Assembly: GCA_042862465.1 (NCBI GenBank)
Contig: JASTVH010000006.1
Span: 273,077 to 337,076 of the forward strand
Reading direction: 5' to 3'
DNA length: 64,000 bases
From: JASTVH01 sp042862465
GTDB lineage: Bacteria > Pseudomonadota > Gammaproteobacteria > Pseudomonadales > Oleiphilaceae
Shown: positions 23,512 to 30,804 of the stretch, one piece after another
How the letters are laid out: each line of letters starts with the position of its first letter
How positions within the stretch are numbered: position 1 is the first letter of the stretch
Program-made: the position numbers and the translations under genes
The notes under the pieces: generated by a model
What the model saw: the letters and a program-made list of their open reading frames with translations, nothing else
Databases searched by the model: none
What the model was told of the DNA's origin: nothing

Positions 23512-25617
23512 ATGCCTCAGATCATTAATACCAACATCGCGTCCATCAAGGCGCAGAACAATCTCAATAAATCACAAAACTTGGGTGATTCAGCCCTTCA
23601 GCGCCTGTCTTCCGGCCTGCGTATCAATAGCGCTGCCGACGATGCGGCAGGTCTGGCTATTGCCACTCGATTCCAGTCGCAGATCAGCGGTACTCAGGTT
23701 GCGGTTCGTAACTCTGGCGACGCAATCTCATTAGCGCAAACTGCAGAAGGTGCTCTGGACTCCATCACCAAGAGTTTGCAGCGTGTGCGCGAACTGGCTC
23801 TGCAGTCTGCTAACGACACTAATACCGATGTCGATCGTCAGGCATTGCAGGAAGAGGTCGACCAGCTGAAGTCTGAAATTGCTAATGTGGCCGAAAAGAC
23901 CAACTTCAACGGCAAAAAGCTCTTGGATGGCTCATTCCAGAATTCACAGTTCCAGACAGGTGCTAATGTTGGAGATACGATCAGTGTTTCAGTGTCCAAG
24001 CTAGACACCACCACGCTTGGTACAGCAGAGTCTGGCGGTATTTCTAGCACTGTTGATACCAGTGCGATTGAAGTGGGCGTGTCAGATGACAATATGGCTG
24101 CTGGCGATTTAATCATCAATGGTATTTCTGTAGGGGCCTCAGTGGCTTCAACGGATACCGCCTCTACCACAGCACAATCCTCTAGCGCTATTGCAAAAGC
24201 TGCAGCGATAAACGACGTTTCTGATCAAACGGGCGTCACCGCAGTGGTTAATGAAAATCTTGTCTCTGGCACAAATGTAACCGACTCCACCACATTCGCA
24301 GATGTGTCTAACAAGATCACAATCAATGGCACAGATTTTGATTTAGCATCTTCTACAAGTCAGTCGGTTGAGCAAAACCTTAATAATTTCGCAGCGACGA
24401 TCAATTCAAAGTCGGAAGCTACTGGTGTTCAGGCAACGGTCGTTGAGCAGGATGGCGGCTTCCGCATTGATCTGTCAGCGGCGGATGGTCGAAATGTTAC
24501 CATTACGGGCACTGCAGCTAGTGTTGCTTCAAGCTATGGGCTGGCAACAAACACTGCAACTACGGTTTCTTACGCAGGCTCTTTCACCCTTGTGAGTGAT
24601 GATGGGTCGGATATCTCACTCGATACCGATACGGGTAACATTGATAACGCTGGTTTTGAAGTAGGTACTTATAGTGGTGCAAATGGTGGCGCGGTTAGTG
24701 ATGCTCAAACCGCGCAGACTGCGTTGGTAAGTGGTGATGTGGTCATTAACGGCGTGGATATCGGGGCGACCAGGTCTTCGGACGATACGGCATCGGTGAC
24801 CGGTAACGACCAGAGTGCTATTGCAATCGCAGCGGCCGTTAACAGAGTGGCTGATGAAACCGGTGTTTCCGCCAATGTAAATGCTAATGTTGTGACTTCG
24901 GATGCCATTGATATCAGTGCAGCGTCCTCCAATAGCGTTGAGATCAACGGCGTAACTGTTAATTTCGATGTCACCACAGACGCGGCGACAAGCCAATCCA
25001 ACATCGTGAGTGCGTTCAATGCGGTGTCGGGTCAGACTGGTGTGACTGCAGAAGCCTTTGGCTCTGACAAGTTCCGCTTGATTGCCGAAGACGGCCGTAA
25101 TATTGCGATCGCGGATGGCGGTACTGCCGATAACTCAGCGTTGGCCAACATTAGTGGCTCTGGCACCGGTTTGAGCAATGCCCAGGTTAATGTGTCTTCC
25201 ATCAGTCTGGAATCCGCCGGCAAGTTTGAGCTTAGCACCAACACAGGCAATATTAGTAACGCTGGCTTACGTGTCGGTACCTTCGGTGGCGCTGAAACTG
25301 GAACGAAGTTGAAGGATATCGATGTCTCCACAGTTTCCGGGGCCAACGATGCCATCAAGGCGGTCGATAATGCCCTGCAGACAGTCACCTCCCAGCGGGC
25401 ACAACTCGGTGCGGTACAAAACCGCTTCTCGAACACGATCTCCAACCTGGAGTCGCTGAACGAGAACCTGAATGCGGCACAGTCCCGTATCCAGGATGCG
25501 GACTTCGCAGCCGAGACGGCACGGCTGGCCAAGTCCCAGGTCCTGCAGCAGGCAGGCATCTCGGTACTGGCTCAGGCCAATGCCCGTCCGCAGCAGGCCC
25601 TGTCACTCCTGCAGTAA
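23512..25617 (+). CDS. Flagellin (long form, flagellin B)
   Basis: This 701-residue flagellin is paralogous to the divergent flagellin upstream. It begins MPQIINTNIASIKAQNNLNK with RLSSGLRINSAADDAAGLAI, and ends with the conserved AAQSRIQDADFAAETARL region. The middle contains two related blocks, GDLIINGISVGASV and GDVVINGVDIGATR, each followed by SAIA(K/I)AAA(I/V)N. Start ATG 23512 is supported by AGGAG 7 bases upstream; a longer frame from 23461 is not. A TTCG-capped terminator follows, then flaG, fliD and fliS. The variable middle is Ser/Thr-rich and probably glycosylated. Confidence 0.95.
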   Translation: MPQIINTNIASIKAQNNLNKSQNLGDSALQRLSSGLRINSAADDAAGLAIATRFQSQISGTQVAVRNSGDAISLAQTAEGALDSITKSLQRVRELALQSANDTNTDVDRQALQEEVDQLKSEIANVAEKTNFNGKKLLDGSFQNSQFQTGANVGDTISVSVSKLDTTTLGTAESGGISSTVDTSAIEVGVSDDNMAAGDLIINGISVGASVASTDTASTTAQSSSAIAKAAAINDVSDQTGVTAVVNENLVSGTNVTDSTTFADVSNKITINGTDFDLASSTSQSVEQNLNNFAATINSKSEATGVQATVVEQDGGFRIDLSAADGRNVTITGTAASVASSYGLATNTATTVSYAGSFTLVSDDGSDISLDTDTGNIDNAGFEVGTYSGANGGAVSDAQTAQTALVSGDVVINGVDIGATRSSDDTASVTGNDQSAIAIAAAVNRVADETGVSANVNANVVTSDAIDISAASSNSVEINGVTVNFDVTTDAATSQSNIVSAFNAVSGQTGVTAEAFGSDKFRLIAEDGRNIAIADGGTADNSALANISGSGTGLSNAQVNVSSISLESAGKFELSTNTGNISNAGLRVGTFGGAETGTKLKDIDVSTVSGANDAIKAVDNALQTVTSQRAQLGAVQNRFSNTISNLESLNENLNAAQSRIQDADFAAETARLAKSQVLQQAGISVLAQANARPQQALSLLQ

Positions 25618-25633
25618 CGGAGTGATCAAGATC

Positions 25634-25655
25634 GGTTGGCCCTTCGGGGCCAACC
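25634..25655 (+). terminator. TTCG-capped terminator hairpin after flagellin B
   Basis: GGTTGGCCC and GGGCCAACC form a perfect 9-bp stem around TTCG, followed by ATCTTTATT. It would end most flagellin transcripts and leave limited read-through into flaG 28 bases later. Confidence 0.85.
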
Positions 25656-25682
25656 ATCTTTATTGAAAGGGTGAGGTGAGCC

Positions 25683-26120
25683 ATGAATGACGTAAACTTC
25701 GATAGCACCAACCCGGTTAACCCGGGCAATGGCCGTCGCGGTGACAACCGCGCGTCATCACCACTTCAGTCTCTTTCCCCAGATTCCTCCAAGAAAGCGG
25801 CTACACCTGATTTGGGCGCGGCGGGAAACACGGCGACCAGGCAGGTGGAAGGCAATGCCGCTCAGAACCGGACCAAACGCATAGAAGAGCAGCGGGAAGC
25901 CCTGCAAGACGCGGTGACCCAGTTGAATGACTATGTGCAGTCGGTCCAGAGGGATTTGCAGTTCGAGATCGATGACGATACCGGTGAAACCGTAGTCCGC
26001 GTTCTCGACAAGGAAACGCAAGAAGTTGTCAGGCAGATTCCTGACGAGGTTGCGATGCGACTGGCACAAAACCTGCAGCAACAGGAGGAACCGATCTCGC
26101 TATTGAACATCAAGGTGTAA
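25683..26120 (+). CDS. flaG: FlaG family flagellar protein
   Basis: This 145-residue protein has a disordered N-terminal half rich in Asn, Gly and Ser, and the conserved C-terminal FlaG domain: LQFEIDDDTGETVVRVLDK and VVRQIPDEVAMRLAQNL near residues 97-134. FlaG proteins influence filament length and lie between flagellin and fliD in many polar-flagellated bacteria, as here. GAGGTGAG precedes the ATG. It ends 124 bases before fliD, and that gap contains a sigma-28 promoter for fliD. Confidence 0.9.
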   Translation: MNDVNFDSTNPVNPGNGRRGDNRASSPLQSLSPDSSKKAATPDLGAAGNTATRQVEGNAAQNRTKRIEEQREALQDAVTQLNDYVQSVQRDLQFEIDDDTGETVVRVLDKETQEVVRQIPDEVAMRLAQNLQQQEEPISLLNIKV

Positions 26121-26157
26121 ATGGCGGTATCTGAAACAAATCATTACAGAATGGCGG

Positions 26158-26184
26158 CAAAGCTTTGCCGCGATTTGCCGATAA
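26158..26184 (+). promoter_or_regulatory. Sigma-28 (FliA) promoter of fliD
   Basis: CAAAGCTT (26158-26165), an 11-base spacer and a perfect GCCGATAA (26177-26184). It lies 61 bases before the fliD start, so fliD-fliS can be transcribed separately from flaG. Confidence 0.85.
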
Positions 26185-26244
26185 ACGGAATGGCGGCGCC
26201 TGAAAACGCCGTCGTTCGGTTTCCGGTCAATGAGGAAGCAAGAC

Positions 26245-28218
26245 ATGGCGGGCATATCATCACTAGGCATCGGATCGGGCGTACTGACCAGCGACTTGTT
26301 GGACAAGCTCGTAGAAGCGGAGCGCAAGCCGACCGAGTTACGTCTGGATGCCCAGAAAAAGGAAGTTGATACTCTCATTTCTGAATTTGGCAAGATCAAG
26401 AGCGCTATCACCGAGTTGCGCCTGCCTGCGCGTACCCTGGGTAACCCTGAGGCTCTCAACGCTTTCAGCGCCTCTTCTTCTTCCAGTGCCGTTTCTGCCG
26501 AAATTAGCGGCAAGTCCCCCCAGCGCGGTGTGTACAACATCGATGTTACCAATCTGGCTACGGCCCAATCCTTGGCGACTAATACGTTCGCGGATAGCGA
26601 CAGCACCGGCCTGGGAACCGGTCAGCTCACGCTGCAGGTCGGCGATGTAACAAAGAATATTACTGTCGACTCCAGCAACAATACGCTGGATGGCCTGGCG
26701 GCCGAGATTAACGATGCCAATATCGGTGTGAGCGCAAGCGTAGTGGATACTGGTAGTGGTTACCGACTGGTTTTCACAGCAGAAGAAACTGGAGCCGCTA
26801 ACAGCATCAAGATTTCTGCAACCGACAACGACGGTAACAACACCGATGCGGCGGGTCTGTCTCAATTGGTTTTCAATGGTACGACCCAGAATTTGACGGA
26901 AACTGTTGCAGCTGAAGATGCTCAGTTCACAGTCAACGGTATCTCCGTGACGCGTTCCAGCAATACTGTGGACGGTGTTGTCGAAGGCGTCACTTTCAAT
27001 CTTTCCAGTGAGTCGACTGCTACGGTCTTGGTTGGGCAGGACACTGAAAAAGCGGCAAGTCGTGTCCAGGAGTTTGTGGATAAGTTCAATTCCCTGCAGG
27101 AAACCATAAACGACCTGACCAAGTATAACCCTGACAGTGGTGAGGCCGGGGCCTTTCTCGGAGATGCCACAGTCCGCAATATAAGTGCTCAAATTCGTCA
27201 GGTTGTGGGGCAGCTTGTGCCAGGCCTACAAAATGCTTCGGTGAGATCATTATCGGAGGTAGGGATCTCCTCCAACGCAGAAACCGGTAAGCTCGAGTTT
27301 GATAGTGCCAAATTTCAGGAAAAATTGGCTCAGAATCCGGAAGATGTGACTGCACTGTTTTCCGAGCAGGGCCGAAGCAGTGATTCTCAGGTTGAGTTTT
27401 TAACGGGCAGTATCAATACAAAGCCTGGCACCTACGACGTCAACGTGACACAGGTGGCCACTCAGGGCAGTTACACGGGTTCAGTAGCGCTTGGTGGCAG
27501 TACGACAATCGATTCCACCAACGATAATCTGTCGCTGAAGGTAGACGATTCGACATCGGTCTCCATAACTTTGACGGCGGGTACTTATACAGCTCAGCAG
27601 CTGGCCGACGAGATTCAGGCCCAGCTTGATGCCAGCGATGCCTTGCAGGCTTCAGGCCGGAGTATTTCAGTGGGCCTTGATGGCTCTAATCAGCTGCAGT
27701 TTTCTTCAGGATCTTTCGGTAGCAGTTCTCAGGTAGAAATTACCTCAGTAGATACCAATACCGCATCTTCGTTGGGATTGTCAGTGGGAACCGGTACGGC
27801 CGGCGTAGATGTGGCTGGCACAATTAATGGAAAGGCAGCGACCGGTGCCGGACAGGTGCTTACCGCCAATGCGGATGATGATAGTGCTGGTATCCGAATC
27901 AAGATTTCGGGCGGTGCGACAGGCGATCGCGGCACCATCACCTATATTGAAGGTGTGGGTGAGCAGATGGTGGACAAGATCAATGACTTTCTGTCTGCTG
28001 ACGGTGCGATATCCAGCAAAAACGATTTCTTTCAGGATCGACTCGACCAGATTTCCAAGGATCGGGAACAAATGGAAACCCGAATCGCCAACTTTCGGCA
28101 GCGGTTAAGTAGTCAGTTTGCCGCGGCAGATTCTTTGATTTCTCAATTTGAAAGCACTAAGCAATATCTCGAATCGCAGTTTGCCTCGCTTGCTGGAAGC
28201 AATAGCAGCAAGAAGTAA
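26245..28218 (+). CDS. fliD: Flagellar filament capping protein FliD (HAP2)
   Basis: This 657-residue protein forms the cap that folds exported flagellin at the filament tip. The N-terminal FliD domain is visible as SSLGIGSGVLTSDLLDKLVEAERKP, and the C-terminal domain includes RLDQISKDREQMETRIANFRQRL and ends with a coiled-coil-like region (FESTKQYLESQFASL). The middle holds flagellin-IN-like units. ATG 26245 is chosen over 26230 because GAGGAA lies 7 bases upstream and homology starts at once. Followed by fliS after 32 bases. Confidence 0.95.
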   Translation: MAGISSLGIGSGVLTSDLLDKLVEAERKPTELRLDAQKKEVDTLISEFGKIKSAITELRLPARTLGNPEALNAFSASSSSSAVSAEISGKSPQRGVYNIDVTNLATAQSLATNTFADSDSTGLGTGQLTLQVGDVTKNITVDSSNNTLDGLAAEINDANIGVSASVVDTGSGYRLVFTAEETGAANSIKISATDNDGNNTDAAGLSQLVFNGTTQNLTETVAAEDAQFTVNGISVTRSSNTVDGVVEGVTFNLSSESTATVLVGQDTEKAASRVQEFVDKFNSLQETINDLTKYNPDSGEAGAFLGDATVRNISAQIRQVVGQLVPGLQNASVRSLSEVGISSNAETGKLEFDSAKFQEKLAQNPEDVTALFSEQGRSSDSQVEFLTGSINTKPGTYDVNVTQVATQGSYTGSVALGGSTTIDSTNDNLSLKVDDSTSVSITLTAGTYTAQQLADEIQAQLDASDALQASGRSISVGLDGSNQLQFSSGSFGSSSQVEITSVDTNTASSLGLSVGTGTAGVDVAGTINGKAATGAGQVLTANADDDSAGIRIKISGGATGDRGTITYIEGVGEQMVDKINDFLSADGAISSKNDFFQDRLDQISKDREQMETRIANFRQRLSSQFAAADSLISQFESTKQYLESQFASLAGSNSSKK

Positions 28219-28250
28219 AGGCAGCGTTGTTTGACGGAGGGGTGAAGTAA

Positions 28251-28661
28251 ATGAATGCTCTTAAGCAATACCAACAAGTTAACAGTCAGACCAGTGTGGT
28301 GGATGCCGATCCGCACCGGCTGATCCAATTGCTCTTCGCGGGCGCATTGGAACGGATGCACATGGCCAAAGCTCGCATGCAGGCCAAGGACTACGAAGGC
28401 AAAAATCGTTTGATCAATAAATCGATTGAAATTGTGGCGGGTCTTCGCAGTTTTCTTGATTTTGAAAAGGGCGGTGACCTGGCTGCTCAGCTTGAAGCGC
28501 TGTATGACTACATCGAGCGCATCCTGTTTCAAGCCAATGTTCAAAACGATCCGGAAAAGATCGATGAGGCAGCCTCATTGCTGCGGAATGTGAAAGAGGG
28601 CTGGGACGGTATCCGTGAAGAGGCAACTCCTCAGCAAACGGAACGATCCAATGCTGTTTGA
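28251..28661 (+). CDS. fliS: Flagellar export chaperone FliS
   Basis: This 136-residue all-helical protein binds the C-terminus of flagellin in the cytoplasm and delivers it to the export gate. The typical FliS start KQYQQVNSQTSVVDADPHRLIQLLFAGAL and LINKSIEIVAGLRSFLDFEKGG are clear. GAGGGGTGAAG precedes the ATG. It closes the filament gene group; no fliT-like gene follows. Confidence 0.95.
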   Translation: MNALKQYQQVNSQTSVVDADPHRLIQLLFAGALERMHMAKARMQAKDYEGKNRLINKSIEIVAGLRSFLDFEKGGDLAAQLEALYDYIERILFQANVQNDPEKIDEAASLLRNVKEGWDGIREEATPQQTERSNAV

Positions 28662-28784
28662 GCTGATTTAAGGCAGGCCTCCCCCTACAAGTAGTATGTT
28701 GTGATACCGGTTCGAGTGCTGCTCAGATTTTGCACTGAGCTTATGGATTCACAGCATGTGGTCCGAATATGGTAGCTCACTAAG

Positions 28785-28798
28785 CACGAATATTCGTG
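28785..28798. repeat. 14-bp perfect palindrome in the fliS to binding-protein gap
   Basis: CACGAATATTCGTG is its own reverse complement. It lies 125 bases before the next start codon and could be an operator for a dimeric regulator. The 28662-28922 gap otherwise holds a small GCTCAG/CTGAGC hairpin (28721-28740) and no convincing gene. Confidence 0.4.
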
Positions 28799-28922
28799 TT
28801 TCTCTGGGATACGGACGTCCCGCTAATCGCATCTATTTTCCAAGCGCTGGGCGCGAAAGTGTCTATGCTTTTGTTAGAGTGCATCTGAAACATGGCGGGT
28901 GCGATCCTGACTTTTTAAATAG

Positions 28923-29714
28923 ATGCGTGTTGATGCTTTTATGCGGTGGTGGGCCATTCCAGTCATTCCTCTCCTGATTATCCTGGCTCTGCTGCCAGTG
29001 GGCGCTTGCTCAGCTGACCACAACAGGGCATTGCCCTATTTCAGCGTCGCCGACGTCGAGCCTTGGGGGTACGCAGGCTCAAACGGCGAGCCCGCTGGAC
29101 TGATTGTCGATTTCATCCATCATCTAAGCGACTTGAGCGGCGTGGAGTTCGCCGAGCATTTGCGCCCCCATTCTCGAGCCATCCTTGAGCTCGAAGAGGG
29201 CAAGGCGGATTTCGCCGTTCTCTTTGCCACCCCCAAATCCGAATCCATCGGTATTTCCCTCGGACACGTGGTCAACATGCGGGTTTTCGTGGTTGCCCTT
29301 GCCGCTCACGATCCGGTGGAATCATTGGATGATCTGGCCGGCAAACAGGTAGGCTACATTCGCGGGACCTTTTACGGTCCAGGCTTCAATCAGCATCCGG
29401 CGATCGAGCGGGTGGCGGTCAAGAACATGGCGCAGGGGCTGGAGATCCTCAAGTACGGCAGACTCGACGCCATGGTAGGAACGGACAGGGCACTTCTGGC
29501 GGGACTCCAGAAAAGTGATGTCCGGCCCGAGGATATCCGCATCATCATGGAATTACCGCCCACCAAGGGCGATATCTACCTGTCCCGAAAATCCAACCGC
29601 AAGGACCTGATTGAACCGATCAGCCGGGCTGTGGATCAGCTCAATCAGAGTGGCGAGATGGAACGGATCTTCGAGGTTCCCGGCCACGAGTTGATCAAGC
29701 CGCTGCTGCACTGA
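28923..29714 (+). CDS. Periplasmic family 3 solute-binding lipoprotein-like
   Basis: This 263-residue protein has a hydrophobic N-terminal segment (WAIPVIPLLIILALLPVGAC) ending in a lipobox-like VGAC, so it is likely a lipoprotein or secreted binding protein. The mature part matches SBP_bac_3: PYFSVADVEPWGY, GLIVDFIHHLSD, LEEGKADFAVLFATP and LDDLAGKQVGYIRGTFYG. No permease or ATPase lies beside it, so it may be an orphan sensor or uptake component. Ribosome-binding bases are weak, and an internal ATG at 28941 is possible. Confidence 0.8.
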   Translation: MRVDAFMRWWAIPVIPLLIILALLPVGACSADHNRALPYFSVADVEPWGYAGSNGEPAGLIVDFIHHLSDLSGVEFAEHLRPHSRAILELEEGKADFAVLFATPKSESIGISLGHVVNMRVFVVALAAHDPVESLDDLAGKQVGYIRGTFYGPGFNQHPAIERVAVKNMAQGLEILKYGRLDAMVGTDRALLAGLQKSDVRPEDIRIIMELPPTKGDIYLSRKSNRKDLIEPISRAVDQLNQSGEMERIFEVPGHELIKPLLH

Positions 29715-29748
29715 AAGCGCACAGCAGGGGAGGCCTTCGGCTTTTGGA

Positions 29749-30678
29749 TTATTCTGGCGCTTCCGCAAGCGTCCCGATATGGGCCTCGGCACTGGCTGCC
29801 AATGCTTTCAAGTTGTAGCCACCCTCCAGCATTGAAACGATACGCCCGCCGCAGCTCTGGTGCGCCACGTCCGCAATCATTTCCGTCACCCAGCGATAAT
29901 CGGCTTCCACCAGTTCCAGGTTGGCCATGGGATCGGCTTTGTGGGCATCGAAGCCGGCGGAGATCAGGATCAGTTGTGGCTTGAAATCCTGCAGGCGGTA
30001 AAGCCAGTCCTTTTCCACCCGGCGTCGGAAGGCATCGCCCTTGGTGTAGGCGTCCAACGGGGTATTAACAATATTGCTCGGCAGCCCGTGAAAGTGACTG
30101 TTGGGATAGAACGGATGCTGGAAGCTGGAACAGACCAGCACCCGCGGGTCACCCTGGAAAATGTCGATGGTGCCATTGCCCTGGTGAACATCGAAATCGA
30201 CAATGGCCACCCGTTCCAGATTGTGGAAACTCAACGCATGGGCGGCAGCAATCGCGATATTGTTGTAAAAGCAGAAGCCCATGGTCTTGCCACGCTCAGC
30301 GTGATGGCCGGGTGGGCGGACTGCGCAGAAGGCATTCTGGACCTGCCGGCTCAAAACCATATCAACCGCCTGGATCGCCGAACCAGCGGCAAGCCGGGCC
30401 GCCTTGAGGGTGTCGGCCATGATGGCCGTATCAGGATCGGCGAATACCCGTCCTTTTTCCGGAACAATGATATCCAGCTGATGCAGATAGGTTTCCGGAT
30501 GCACCCGGAGTATGGCATCCCGGGGCGCTTCCTGTGCTTCCACCCAATCCAGCTCCTGGGCCAGGCCGTCATGGGTTATACGCTCGCGAATGGCCTGCAG
30601 ACGCAGGGGGCTTTCAGGATGTTCCGGCCCCATGTCGTGGCGCTGGCAATCTTCGTGGGTAATGTAAGCCGTTGTCAT
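29749..30678 (-). CDS. Histone deacetylase family protein (acetoin-utilisation AcuC-like)
   Basis: This 309-residue zinc-dependent deacylase has the class I/II HDAC signatures: RPPGHHAERGKTMGFCFYNN near residue 122, IVDFDVHQGNGT near 162, SAGFDAHKADP near 240 and MLEGGYNL near 290. Bacterial relatives remove acetyl groups from proteins, polyamines or small amides. It is divergent, 126 bases apart, from a Pat-type lysine acetyltransferase, which suggests opposed functions on protein acetylation; that is inference. Confidence 0.9.
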   Translation of the reverse strand: MTTAYITHEDCQRHDMGPEHPESPLRLQAIRERITHDGLAQELDWVEAQEAPRDAILRVHPETYLHQLDIIVPEKGRVFADPDTAIMADTLKAARLAAGSAIQAVDMVLSRQVQNAFCAVRPPGHHAERGKTMGFCFYNNIAIAAAHALSFHNLERVAIVDFDVHQGNGTIDIFQGDPRVLVCSSFQHPFYPNSHFHGLPSNIVNTPLDAYTKGDAFRRRVEKDWLYRLQDFKPQLILISAGFDAHKADPMANLELVEADYRWVTEMIADVAHQSCGGRIVSMLEGGYNLKALAASAEAHIGTLAEAPE

Positions 30679-30804
30679 AGTGCTACCACTGTAGTGCCTT
30701 TGTACTTGTATTGACCCGATTGTATCAGTGCTACCTCCAAGGCGTGATAGTCTGTAATCAAATTTTGGTGCAGGCTATGGGTTTATCGGTCAGGGAGTGC
30801 ATTC

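Noticed and set aside
28756..28977. Possible 73-residue gene between fliS and the binding-protein gene
   Set aside because: No ribosome-binding site, no family likeness, spans a palindrome and overlaps the start of a better-supported gene.
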